Source: Polaromonas sp. AER18D-145
GTDB taxonomy: Bacteria > Pseudomonadota > Gammaproteobacteria > Burkholderiales > Burkholderiaceae_C
Assembly (NCBI RefSeq): GCF_002379095.1
Contig: NZ_NBZV01000049.1
Coordinates: 1 to 34,697 of the forward strand
Direction of reading: 5' to 3'
Length of the DNA: 34,697 nt
How positions within the stretch are numbered: position 1 is the first letter of the stretch; every line of letters starts with the position of its first letter. A model generated the notes under the pieces. It made no database searches and was not told the DNA's origin. It saw only the letters and a program-made list of their open reading frames with translations. A program made the translations under genes and the position numbers. This document shows positions 7,096 to 15,668 of this stretch, in pieces.

Positions 7096-8013
7096 TCAAC
7101 GGGTCGAGTCTATGAATTCGGTGAGCTTCGACAAGTCATGTGACCAAAACAGCGAGAGGCCGCGCGATTGCGCCTGTTCGAGATTAAGTACTTTAAAAAC
7201 GCCTGAAAGCATGGCAGCAGGAACAACCTGCGCAGTACCAAACTGCTTGAGCCAATAGTCTGCCTTGACCGCTGCGTCGTTGTTGAGCCGCTTGACGCTG
7301 TTGGTCGCGCTGTTGGACACTTTGCATTCAATAGCCATCAGCCGGGTGTCGTGTAACCGGACCACGACATCAGCCTTTCGATCGCCAAGCTGGCATTCCG
7401 CGCAGAACTGCATGGTTTGCGGTCCCTTGACCAGGGTGTGAATGGCTGCGGTGGGCACTTCGTCAAAACCCATGTCGCGCAAATAATTCTTTACCCGCGT
7501 TTCCTGACCTTCCTTGCCATCGTGACGACGCTCGGTGGCCAGCCTTTGTGCGGCCAGCAGAACCGCTGATGCTGTCAGGGCAGTCTGGCGTTGCTGTTCG
7601 GTCGGACTTGCACCGCTGGCAACCCAGGGGAAACGAAACGGATCGATGATGCGTTCAATGACCTCATACACTTTGCGCAACTCGTCGGGTCGCTTCTTCA
7701 GCATACCTGGTGCCAGCGACGCCACATCCGCAATCACGCGAAGATCATCGTCCGAGACTGGTGGACCGGCCAGATAACGCAGCGCTTCACCCAGTCTGGC
7801 GTCATACACGTCAGCGAGTTGCCCGTCTGTCAGAGCGCCGGAACCGAGATTTCCGAGTTTTTCGAACAGCAAACTGAATTTTTCATAAGCTGCGTTGTAC
7901 TGCGCCGCCCAGGCATCGGAATTGCCCAGCCGATCAGATCGAAAGGCGTTCGCGGACAACGCGGCGTCCTGCGCCAGTTCAGCAAGTGTCCATCTGCGCG
8001 GCGTCCCGCTCAT
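7096..8013 (-). CDS. XamI-like type II restriction endonuclease
   Basis: A 305-residue protein matching, from memory, the XamI family of type II restriction endonucleases. XamI itself cuts GTCGAC. A PD-(D/E)XK core is visible: E171 (GQETRVKNYL), D215 (RKADVVVR) and E229-C-K231 (MAIECKVSNSATNSVKRLNN), followed by VLSGVFK-like LSGVFKVLNLEQ. The start ATG overlaps the stop of the upstream methylase (ATGA, 8013-8010), so nuclease synthesis is coupled to prior translation of the methylase. Base composition is lower in GC than its chromosomal neighbours (32 of 60 in 7201-7260), consistent with horizontal transfer. Specificity for GTCGAC is an inference from the family name only. The gene looks intact. 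Confidence 0.82.
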   Translation of the reverse strand: MSGTPRRWTLAELAQDAALSANAFRSDRLGNSDAWAAQYNAAYEKFSLLFEKLGNLGSGALTDGQLADVYDARLGEALRYLAGPPVSDDDLRVIADVASLAPGMLKKRPDELRKVYEVIERIIDPFRFPWVASGASPTEQQRQTALTASAVLLAAQRLATERRHDGKEGQETRVKNYLRDMGFDEVPTAAIHTLVKGPQTMQFCAECQLGDRKADVVVRLHDTRLMAIECKVSNSATNSVKRLNNDAAVKADYWLKQFGTAQVVPAAMLSGVFKVLNLEQAQSRGLSLFWSHDLSKLTEFIDSTR

Positions 8014-9590
8014 GCCGTTAACGTTCCGAGCTGCGGGATGCGCAAACGCTCAATTTCCTTGGGCTCGAACTTGGTTAACCCACCCGAGTAGGTGCGACCG
8101 CTGTCGGTGCTGACGTTCTTGTTGAGCCAGGCAACCAATGTCGCGAGATCAACGGACGACAGCTGTTGTCGCGGGTACAAACCGTGTGCGATGTTGATGT
8201 GTCGTGCGCCACACGTATTGAGCGTGAATTGTGGCGCACGACGGGCCATATAGGTACAAAGGATGGGCGCGGGATCTTTCAATCCGACGGACCACCACGC
8301 TTTGCGGTGCTGGGCTGTGTAACTCTGATCGGCGCCTTGAGTTCGCGCCCATGCCAGAAAAGCGTTGATCTGATGCTGATCCTGCTGATCAAACCGCTCC
8401 AGATCGGCGGGAATATCGATGACCCGTCGCAGGGCTTTTGCACAACCGAGTTGGTCGCCCGCTTCGATCAGGTCTTTTGCTTTGGTGACGGTGGCGATCT
8501 TGATGCTTTCTGGCAGCTTTTCAGCAGTTTTCCCGGCGATCCAGATGTTGTTGGCGCCCGTGACCTGTCCCCTGTGCACCCGGAACAACTCTCCCAATTC
8601 AATTTCACCACTCTGATGCGTTGTCGTCGGTCGAACGATGATGGACCAGCGCTTTTCATTCAGGAAGCGATCACGCGCAACGTCCTGGCCTTTGCTCAGG
8701 CCATTGAGTGAAGCCAAGGAGGGGACGGCCCGGACCCGCATGGGTGCTTGCGTTTCCCCCACCCGAAAACAGGTGATGGCGGCCGTGCTGGCGGTACCCG
8801 GGAAGGCTTGCACAGTCGGTGCAAGCACATGCAAGGCCAAGCCCCCTAATTCGTCGATCAGCAAGCGCCGCAAGGCGGACCCATAGTTCACATCCAGCCA
8901 TTCTGACGACGTAATGAATGCGCCAAGGTCGCCTTCCTTCGCGAGCAGCCGCGTTTGCAGGAAAAAATGCAGATGAAGTCCGGCCAGGCCACTGGCCTTG
9001 ATCCCAAATTCTGCAAAACGCGCGGCGTACCAGTTCTTCCATGCCTCGCCGATGTCGTGATGGCGAACGTAGGGGGGATTCCCGATAAACGCAGTAGTGC
9101 CCTCGAAAGCGGGCAGCGTGACATTCCGGTAGTCCTCCACCCGCACGGTGGCTCTGCGAGACCAGCCATGAACTTGAAGATTTGCGCGCAGCATCAAAGC
9201 CGCCAGTGCGTCCATCTCAACACCCACAAGCTCGGCGTCCGGGAATCTCTTTCCCGCAGCCAGGATGAATCGTCCAGACCCGGCCCCGGGGTCCACGATG
9301 CGGCCGGGCGTAGCTTGGGACGATAACCAGGACATCATCGACTCAACGATGGCAGCAGGTGTATAGACAGCACCGTCCGAGCGTCTCTGCAGTGAGGATC
9401 GCAAACGCAGGAAGGCCTCTCCCAATGGGTCTCCACCAGCAAGAATGGCTTTTCTTGCCGCCGCCAACTCGCTTGGCGTGATGGTGAGGTGCTGGCTGGC
9501 TTCGACAAGCGTACGTTCAGCGTCGGAGATAGAACCCAAGTCGCCGATCAGGGCGCAACTCATGGCAATCAGCATTGATTCGGTCTGCAC
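8010..9590 (-). CDS. Type II N6-adenine DNA methyltransferase
   Basis: A 526-residue class I SAM-dependent DNA methyltransferase that protects host sites from the adjacent nuclease. Motifs: motif X region GAVYTP (73-78), the SAM-binding loop DPGAGSGRFI (100-109), the acidic motif II VGVEMD, and the catalytic NPPY at 171-174 (FIGNPPYVRHHD), which indicates N6-adenine chemistry. The C-terminal half, including HINIAHGLYP near the end, is the target-recognition region of Eco57I/TaqI-like enzymes. The GTG at 9590 is preferred over ATG 9575 because GGAG lies 5 nt upstream of the GTG. Order is methylase first, nuclease second. Its start lies 49 bp from the argH stop, with a palindromic AT-rich sequence in between. 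Confidence 0.9.
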   Translation of the reverse strand: MQTESMLIAMSCALIGDLGSISDAERTLVEASQHLTITPSELAAARKAILAGGDPLGEAFLRLRSSLQRRSDGAVYTPAAIVESMMSWLSSQATPGRIVDPGAGSGRFILAAGKRFPDAELVGVEMDALAALMLRANLQVHGWSRRATVRVEDYRNVTLPAFEGTTAFIGNPPYVRHHDIGEAWKNWYAARFAEFGIKASGLAGLHLHFFLQTRLLAKEGDLGAFITSSEWLDVNYGSALRRLLIDELGGLALHVLAPTVQAFPGTASTAAITCFRVGETQAPMRVRAVPSLASLNGLSKGQDVARDRFLNEKRWSIIVRPTTTHQSGEIELGELFRVHRGQVTGANNIWIAGKTAEKLPESIKIATVTKAKDLIEAGDQLGCAKALRRVIDIPADLERFDQQDQHQINAFLAWARTQGADQSYTAQHRKAWWSVGLKDPAPILCTYMARRAPQFTLNTCGARHINIAHGLYPRQQLSSVDLATLVAWLNKNVSTDSGRTYSGGLTKFEPKEIERLRIPQLGTLTA

Positions 9591-9617
9591 GGGCGCTCCA
9601 TTGATGGGAGTTTGAGA

Positions 9618-9639
9618 ATACTGGTTATATTAACAGTAT
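9618..9639. promoter_or_regulatory. Imperfect palindrome upstream of RM operon
   Basis: ATACTG at 9618-9623 and CAGTAT at 9634-9639 are exact inverted arms around a 10-nt AT-rich centre containing TATATT. It sits directly after the argH coding end and about 28 bp before the methylase GTG, within an AT-rich patch that could hold the RM promoter. It could be an operator, for the methylase itself or an unlinked controller, or simply promoter sequence. It is not GC-rich enough for a terminator. Confidence 0.4.
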
Positions 9640-11048
9640 CACTGCAAGCGCGCCCGGTGCCGCGCAACTTGCGCCCGCACCTGTGCCGGCGCCGTGCCGC
9701 CCAGGGTGTTGCGCGCATTCAACGAGCCGCGCAGGCTCAGCACGTCATACACGTCTTTCTCGATCTTCGGGTTGAACTGCTGCAGCACCGCCAGTGGCAG
9801 CTCCGACAAATCCACTGCGTGGGAAATGGCGGCTTTCACCGCGTGGGCCACGGCCTCATGCGCATCGCGGAAGGGCAGGCCCTTCTTGACCATGTAGTCG
9901 GCCAGGTCGGTGGCGGTGGCGTAACCCTTGAGTGCGGCGCGCTCCATGGCCTCGGGCTTGACGGTGATGCCGCCCACCATCTCGGCAAAGATGCGCAGCG
10001 TGTCCTTCAGCGTGTCGACGGTGTCGAACAGCGGTTCCTTGTCTTCCTGGTTGTCCTTGTTGTAGGCCAGCGGCTGGCCTTTCATCAGGGTGATCAGGCC
10101 CATCAGGTGGCCAACCACGCGGCCGGTCTTGCCGCGTGCGAGTTCGGGCACGTCGGGGTTTTTTTTCTGCGGCATGATGGACGAGCCGGTGGTGAAACGG
10201 TCGGCGATCTCGATGAAGCCGAAGTTCTGGCTCATCCACAAAATCAGCTCCTCGCTCATGCGGCTGATGTGCACCATGGCCAGCGAGGCGGCGGCGGTGA
10301 ATTCAATCGCAAAGTCGCGGTCACTGACCGCGTCCAGGCTGTTCTGGCAGACCTGCGGTTGGCCCTGGGCATCGACCATGCCCAGGGTTCTGGCGACACG
10401 TTCGCGGTCCAGCGGGTAGCTGGTGCCGGCCAGTGCGGCGGCGCCCAGCGGCAGGCGGTTCACGCGTTTGCGCACGTCCTGCAGGCGTTCGGCGTCGCGC
10501 GCAAACATTTCCACGTAGGCCAGCATGTGGTGGCCGAAACTGACCGGCTGCGCCACCTGCAGGTGCGTGAAGCCGGGCAGGATGACCTCGACGTTTTTCT
10601 CGGCGATGTCGACCAGCGCCTTTTGCAGATCGGTCAGCAGCGCATCGATCAGGTCGATTTCGCCGCGCAGCCACAGGCGCACATCGGTGGCGACCTGGTC
10701 GTTGCGGGAGCGGCCGGTGTGCAGGCGTTTGCCGGCGTCGCCGACGAGTTGGGTCAGGCGCGCCTCGATGTTCAGGTGCACGTCTTCCAGGTCCAGCTTC
10801 CAGTCAAAGGCGCCGGATTCGATTTCAGCGCGGATTTGCGCCATGCCCTGCTGGATGGCCGCATGGTCGGCGGCGCCCAGGATTTTTTGTGCCGCCAGCA
10901 TCTCGGCGTGCGCCAGCGAGCCGGTGAGGTCGGCCTGCCACAGGCGCTTGTCAAAAAACACGCTGGCGGTGTAACGCTTGACCAGGTCGCTCATGGGTTC
11001 GGAGAACAGGGCGGACCAGGCTTGGGACTTTTTGTCGAGTTGGCTCAC
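9639..11048 (-). CDS. argH: Argininosuccinate lyase
   Basis: A 469-residue cytoplasmic enzyme, the last step of arginine synthesis, splitting argininosuccinate into arginine and fumarate. It belongs to the fumarase/aspartase superfamily. Visible: TGRSRNDQVATDVRLW (111-126), catalytic-region T161-H162 (GFTHLQVAQPVSFGHH) and the superfamily signature GSSIMPQKKNPD (288-299) with its mobile-loop serine. Length is normal (about 460-470). The start is GTG 11048 with no clear Shine-Dalgarno; I keep it because LDKKSQAWSALFSEPMSDLV matches the family N-terminus, whereas the ATG at 10994 would cut it. The upstream region toward algZ holds a MITE-like element. The end of the gene abuts the RM operon without a visible terminator. 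Confidence 0.96.
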   Translation of the reverse strand: MSQLDKKSQAWSALFSEPMSDLVKRYTASVFFDKRLWQADLTGSLAHAEMLAAQKILGAADHAAIQQGMAQIRAEIESGAFDWKLDLEDVHLNIEARLTQLVGDAGKRLHTGRSRNDQVATDVRLWLRGEIDLIDALLTDLQKALVDIAEKNVEVILPGFTHLQVAQPVSFGHHMLAYVEMFARDAERLQDVRKRVNRLPLGAAALAGTSYPLDRERVARTLGMVDAQGQPQVCQNSLDAVSDRDFAIEFTAAASLAMVHISRMSEELILWMSQNFGFIEIADRFTTGSSIMPQKKNPDVPELARGKTGRVVGHLMGLITLMKGQPLAYNKDNQEDKEPLFDTVDTLKDTLRIFAEMVGGITVKPEAMERAALKGYATATDLADYMVKKGLPFRDAHEAVAHAVKAAISHAVDLSELPLAVLQQFNPKIEKDVYDVLSLRGSLNARNTLGGTAPAQVRAQVARHRARLQ

Positions 11049-11164
11049 GGGAGGCTTTCTGTGGAGGACCGTCTGGCGGCGGCGATGGCGTGTCGCGGCG
11101 ACAACATTATTGGGGGAAGTACGGGTTTGACGCCGGTTTTAAGCGGGTTGCCGGTGCAATACTA

Positions 11165-11429
11165 GGGCCTGCTCACACTATTTATACAAATGCGAACGTG
11201 GTTAAAACAGCGCCAATCTAGGCGCGCGACGACGCTCAGCCTGGGCGGCTGGGCTAGGAGTGCAACGACGAGTGGCGTTGTTTTAACCACGTTCCCTCCG
11301 GGTTGCGGCCAAAAAGGCCATGCGCAGCGTTGCAAAGCCTTGCCGGGCTCGAGCCCGGCTGCATTTTGCGCCTCGCGCATGGCCTTTTTGACTCGCAACG
11401 CATCTTGTATAAATAGTGTGACCAGGCCC
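11165..11429. mobile_element. TA-flanked MITE-like element with nested hairpins
   Basis: A 265-bp non-coding element. Its ends are 25-bp inverted repeats with one mismatch (they begin GGGCCTGSTCACACTATT and end TATACAA), and the dinucleotide TA flanks both ends (11163-11164 and 11430-11431), as IS630/Tc1-mariner insertions leave. Inside are a 21-bp inverted repeat with one mismatch (11195-11215 and 11273-11293) and a perfect 15-bp inverted repeat (11311-11325 and 11375-11389). The latter encloses a perfect 18-bp palindrome (11342-11359). No plausible transposase is encoded; the short ORFs on both strands look incidental. It occupies the divergent argH/algZ promoter region. Confidence 0.8.
11311..11389. 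terminator. Possible bidirectional terminator within the MITE
   Basis: The 15-bp perfect stem begins with AAAAA and ends with TTTTT, so each strand would form a GC-rich hairpin ending in a T-run. This could insulate the divergent argH and algZ transcripts. Function is inferred from structure only. Confidence 0.4.
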
Positions 11430-11537
11430 TAATAACCTGATTTTATCTGCGTGCGGGAAAGTCCCGTCAAGCGGGGCGCCCGGGCCCCTCGGGCCAGCCC
11501 GCGCACAGATCCGGACACGGAGCAAGCGACCCTTTTC

Positions 11538-12599
11538 ATGCAGTTCAAGCCCGACCTTTCGTCCTTTGGCGAGTCGACCGTGCTGGGTGGCTACAGCCAG
11601 CCCGGGGATGCGCCTGCGCCCCTGCCGGCCCGGGTCAATGTGTTCGACGCCTGCAATGTCGGCGTGGTGCTGCGCGCCGTGTTGTTTGTCGAGGCGGTGG
11701 TGGGTGTGGGTGCGATGTTCGGCACCGGCGTGTTTGTCGACTGGCTACTGCGTTTTTCGCTGCTGACCGGCGGCGTGTTGCCCGCCACGCTGGCCTGGCT
11801 GATCGCCGCCTGTGTGCTCAAGGGACGGCTGGCCCGGCTGGGCACGACGCAGCAATGGGTGGCCGGCGTGGCCCTGGGTGCGCTGGCGGGCCTGTATGGC
11901 TGCGGCCTGCTGGTGTTGCTGAACCTGCTCGATCCGGCGCCCTGGTGGGCCAGCGCCGCGGCCGGCACCCTGCTCTCGGCGGTGCTGGTGGCCGGGCTGG
12001 TCTGGCGCGCCAAGGCGCGCACCCCGGCGGCCACGGCGGCGCGGCTGGCCGAGCTGCAGTCGCGCATCCGGCCGCATTTCCTGTTCAACACGCTCAACAG
12101 CGCCATCGCCCTGGTGCGCGCCGAACCGGCCAAGGCCGAAACCGTGCTGGAAGACCTCAGCGAGCTGTTTCGCCATGCGCTGGCCGACCAGACCGAGTCG
12201 GTCACGCTGGGACAGGAAATTGCCCTGGCGCAGCGTTACATGGCCATCGAGCAAATCCGCTTTGGCGAGCGCCTGCAGGTGCAGTGGACCCTGGACCCCG
12301 AGGCCGACCCCGCCAAATTGCCGCCGCTGCTGCTGCAGCCGCTGGTGGAAAATGCGGTGCGCCATGGCGTGGAGCCCAGCGCCCAGGGGGCGCAGATCAA
12401 GATCACCACTGAACGGCGCGGCGGCGTGGTGGTGCTCAAGGTGACCAATTCCACCCCAGCCGGCGTCGGTGAACGGGGACACGGGCTGGCGCTGGCCAAT
12501 GTGCGCGAGCGCCTGGCGCTGCTGCACGATGTGCAGGCGCAGTTCAAGACCGTGTTCAAGGACGGTGTTTTTCAAGTGAGGCTGGAGATTCCGCTATGA
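11538..12599 (+). CDS. algZ: LytS/AlgZ-type sensor histidine kinase
   Basis: A 353-residue membrane sensor kinase. About four transmembrane helices lie between residues 40 and 157, with no extracytoplasmic domain of note. Then comes the His_kinase domain of the LytS family: H180 in IRPHFLFNTLNSA, the N-box ENAVRHG (271-277) and the glycine box GHGLALANVRERL (314-326). It would phosphorylate the LytTR regulator encoded next, whose ATG overlaps its stop (ATGA, 12596-12599). ATG 11538 is the first start giving the family N-terminus; an in-frame GTG at 11451 would add a proline/arginine-rich tail of no apparent homology. In Pseudomonas the equivalent pair (AlgZ/FimS-AlgR) also sits next to argH. 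The symbol is given by homology and position. Confidence 0.85.
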   Translation: MQFKPDLSSFGESTVLGGYSQPGDAPAPLPARVNVFDACNVGVVLRAVLFVEAVVGVGAMFGTGVFVDWLLRFSLLTGGVLPATLAWLIAACVLKGRLARLGTTQQWVAGVALGALAGLYGCGLLVLLNLLDPAPWWASAAAGTLLSAVLVAGLVWRAKARTPAATAARLAELQSRIRPHFLFNTLNSAIALVRAEPAKAETVLEDLSELFRHALADQTESVTLGQEIALAQRYMAIEQIRFGERLQVQWTLDPEADPAKLPPLLLQPLVENAVRHGVEPSAQGAQIKITTERRGGVVVLKVTNSTPAGVGERGHGLALANVRERLALLHDVQAQFKTVFKDGVFQVRLEIPL

Positions 12600-13342
12600 C
12601 AGGCAAGTTGAGGGCGCTGATTGTGGATGACGAGGCGCTGGCGCGTTCGCGCCTGCGCACGCTGCTGGGCGACTGCACCGCTCCGCCCGCCTGCGTGGCC
12701 GCCGAAGCCGCGCATGCGGCGCAGGCCATGGACGCGCTGCGCCGCGAAACCTTTGATGTGGTCCTGCTGGACATCCGCATGCCTGGCGCCGACGGCATTG
12801 CCCTGGCGCAGACCATTGCCCGCCTGCCGCAGCCGCCGGCGGTGGTGTTTGTCACCGCCCATTCCGAACACGCGGTGCAGGCCTTCGATCTTGCGGCGGT
12901 GGACTACCTGACCAAGCCCGTGCGGCTCGAGCGCCTGCAGCAGGCGCTACAAAAAGTGGAGCGGCTGACACAGTCAGGAAAAGGGCTGGAGGCAGATTCT
13001 ATCGGTGATTTCCTGATCATCCAGGACCGCGGCCGGACCGAGCGTGTGCCGCTGGCCGAAGTGCTCTACCTCAAGGCCGAGCTCAAGTACATCACGGTGC
13101 GCACGGCGGGAAAAAGCTACATCCTTGACGGCAGCCTCAATGAACTGGAGGAAAAGTACCCCCAGCAGTTCATGCGCATCCATCGCAATGCGCTGGTGGC
13201 GCGCCGCGCGGTGCGCGCGCTTGAAAAACACTTTGATCCCGAAGAAGGGGAGGGCTGGGCCGTGCGGCTCAACGGCATCGACGAGTTGCTGGCGGTGTCG
13301 CGGCGCCAGCTCAGCGCGGTGCGCGAGGCCATCGCCGCTTGA
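12596..13342 (+). CDS. algR: LytTR-family response regulator (AlgR-like)
   Basis: A 248-residue transcription regulator. The receiver domain (1-120) shows D11-D12, phospho-acceptor D59 (VVLLDIRMPGADG), T87 and K107 (DYLTKP). The LytTR DNA-binding domain (about 145-245) shows LYLKAELKYITVRT, SLNELEEKYPQQFMRIHRNALV and LAVSRRQLSAVR. Partner of the kinase upstream, with overlapping stop and start. In pseudomonads AlgR controls type IV pili, alginate and other surface traits; the targets here cannot be inferred. The haem operon that follows algR in Pseudomonas lies about 17 kb away in this window. Confidence 0.92.
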   Translation: MTGKLRALIVDDEALARSRLRTLLGDCTAPPACVAAEAAHAAQAMDALRRETFDVVLLDIRMPGADGIALAQTIARLPQPPAVVFVTAHSEHAVQAFDLAAVDYLTKPVRLERLQQALQKVERLTQSGKGLEADSIGDFLIIQDRGRTERVPLAEVLYLKAELKYITVRTAGKSYILDGSLNELEEKYPQQFMRIHRNALVARRAVRALEKHFDPEEGEGWAVRLNGIDELLAVSRRQLSAVREAIAA

Positions 13343-13501
13343 GCACGCCGCCTGGCCGGAACCACCTACCCGTTCTGGCGGCGGCGTCCTGCACCGGCCT
13401 GCCGCCGGCTGCGATGAAATGGGGCGGGTACAGGAATGGAGACTTCGCCCCGGGCCGGTTTTGCCAGTGAAGCCCAGCGGAGCGCCCGACAAGGAACACA
13501 G

Positions 13502-14689
13502 ATGACCGAAGAACACGTGCCCGAAATGCTGCCGGCAGAACCTGCGGCGCCGGTCGATCCCGCGGTGACGACGTTCCCGGAGCCGGACCGCCTGCTGCTG
13601 CAAATGCCGGTGGACATCCGCAACATGTCGCTGGTGGTGCTGGCCGGCCTGGCCATTTTGTTCGTCCTGCACTGGGCCAAGGCGGTGTTCATCCCGGTGA
13701 TGCTCAGCGTGTTGTTCAGTTATGCGCTCTCGCCGGTGGTCAACTGGCTGGAACTCAAACGCGTGCCGCGCTGGCTCAGCTCTGCCGTGCTGCTGCTGGC
13801 GATTTTCGGTGCCATCGGTTCGACCACCTGGTCCCTCCGGGACAACGCGGCGCAACTGGTGGAGTCGCTGCCCGTGGCCGCGCAAAAATTCCGCAACGCC
13901 ATGAAGGTCAAGGCTGGAGGGGCGGACAGCACGCTGGACACCGTGCAGAAAGCCGCGTCGCAAATCGAGCAGGCCACCCAGGACGGCGCCAAACCGGGCA
14001 ACACCCGCGGCGCCATGCGGGTGGTGGTCGAGCGGGCAAGTTTTAACGTCAAGGACTATCTCTGGACCGGCACGATTGGCCTGGTCGCGCTGATCGGTCA
14101 GACCGTCGCGGTCATTTTCCTGACCTACTTCCTGCTGCTCTCGGGCGACAGCTTCCGGCGCAAGATGCTCAAGCTGGCCGGCCCCAGCCTCAGCAACAAG
14201 AAAGTGACGCTGCAGGCCCTGCATGAAATCACCGGCCAGATCCAGCGCTACCTGCAGGTGCAACTGCTGACCAGCGCGCTGGTCGGGGTGCTGACCTGGC
14301 TGGCCCTGCTGGCCATCGGACTGGAGAATGCGGCGGTCTGGGGCATTGCCGCCTTCGTGCTCAACTTCGTGCCTTATGTGGGCTCGCTGATCACCGCGGC
14401 CGCCACGGCGATGGTCGGTTTCCTGCAGTTCGGCACGTTGAACATGGCGCTGGTGGTCGGCGGCGCCTCGCTGGTCATCCACACCATCGTCGGCAACCTG
14501 ATCACGCCCTGGCTCACCAGCCGGGCCAGCCGCCTGAGTCCGGTGGCGGTCTTCGTCGGCCTGCTGGCCTGGGGCTGGCTCTGGGGGGTGTGGGGCCTGT
14601 TGCTGGGCATTCCCATCATGATGATGGTCAAGTCGGTCTGCGACCGGGTCGATGACCTCAAGCCCCTCGGCGAGTTTCTGGGGTCATGA
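13502..14689 (+). CDS. AI-2E family (PerM-like) membrane permease
   Basis: A 395-residue polytopic inner-membrane protein of the AI-2E transporter/PerM superfamily. It has an acidic proline-rich N-terminal tail (1-40), paired membrane helices (about 45-105), and a soluble amphipathic region (about 110-185). A C-terminal bundle follows with LTYFLLLSGDSFRRKM, ALHEITGQIQRYLQVQLLTS and FVLNFVPYVGSLI, then PWLTSRASRLSPVAVFVGLLAWGWLWGVWGLLLGIP, which is the family signature region. ATG 13502 has AGGA about 8 nt upstream; the frame is open from 13436. The substrate is unknown: members export small molecules or Na+/H+, and the AI-2 role is established for few. The 159-bp gap after algR makes co-transcription uncertain. 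Confidence 0.88.
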   Translation: MTEEHVPEMLPAEPAAPVDPAVTTFPEPDRLLLQMPVDIRNMSLVVLAGLAILFVLHWAKAVFIPVMLSVLFSYALSPVVNWLELKRVPRWLSSAVLLLAIFGAIGSTTWSLRDNAAQLVESLPVAAQKFRNAMKVKAGGADSTLDTVQKAASQIEQATQDGAKPGNTRGAMRVVVERASFNVKDYLWTGTIGLVALIGQTVAVIFLTYFLLLSGDSFRRKMLKLAGPSLSNKKVTLQALHEITGQIQRYLQVQLLTSALVGVLTWLALLAIGLENAAVWGIAAFVLNFVPYVGSLITAAATAMVGFLQFGTLNMALVVGGASLVIHTIVGNLITPWLTSRASRLSPVAVFVGLLAWGWLWGVWGLLLGIPIMMMVKSVCDRVDDLKPLGEFLGS

Positions 14690-14691
14690 GC

Positions 14692-14785
14692 CCCCACGGT
14701 CGCTCACTGCGTGTAGCTCCCTGCCCCCAGGGGGGCCGCTGCGCCTGCGGCCCGGCAAAGCCGGTTCCGCGGCCCCTGCTGGTAA
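14692..14785. repeat. GC-rich hairpin repeat between permease and terC
   Basis: Tandem small inverted repeats: CCCCC-A-GGGGG (14724-14734), GGCCGC/GCGGCC (14734-14739 and 14747-14752) and CCGGC-aaa-GCCGG (14752-14764). The wording resembles an intergenic repeat I remember from Comamonadaceae genomes; copy number was not tested. It might act as a transcript-end structure for the permease gene, though no T-run follows. Confidence 0.45.
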
Positions 14786-14812
14786 AGAACATCTGCCTAT
14801 CGGAGAATCGCC

Positions 14813-15600
<788 letters not shown>

Positions 15601-15607
15601 GTATTTC

Positions 15608-15668
15608 AGTGATCTTTTTGGGAGCCAGCCAGCATGCAGCGGGCGCCAGCAGCTATTGATTTGATAGT
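15608..15668 (-). repeat. 61-nt dispersed repeat, copy c (at DTW gene start)
   Basis: The minus-strand core is ACTATCAAATCAATAGC (15668-15652). TGGC follows at the standard offset and an A-rich tail follows that. The copy contains the ATG at 15634 used as the apparent start of the downstream gene. Confidence 0.7.

Noticed and set aside
11162..11432. Two 78-80-codon ORFs on opposite strands of the MITE-like element
   Set aside because: They follow the inverted repeats, have no ribosome site or domain, and are mirror products of the same palindromic sequence.
13343..13501. Possible terminator or small RNA between algR and the permease
   Set aside because: GC-rich short inverted repeats are present but no stem followed by a T-run; nothing beyond background for this base composition.
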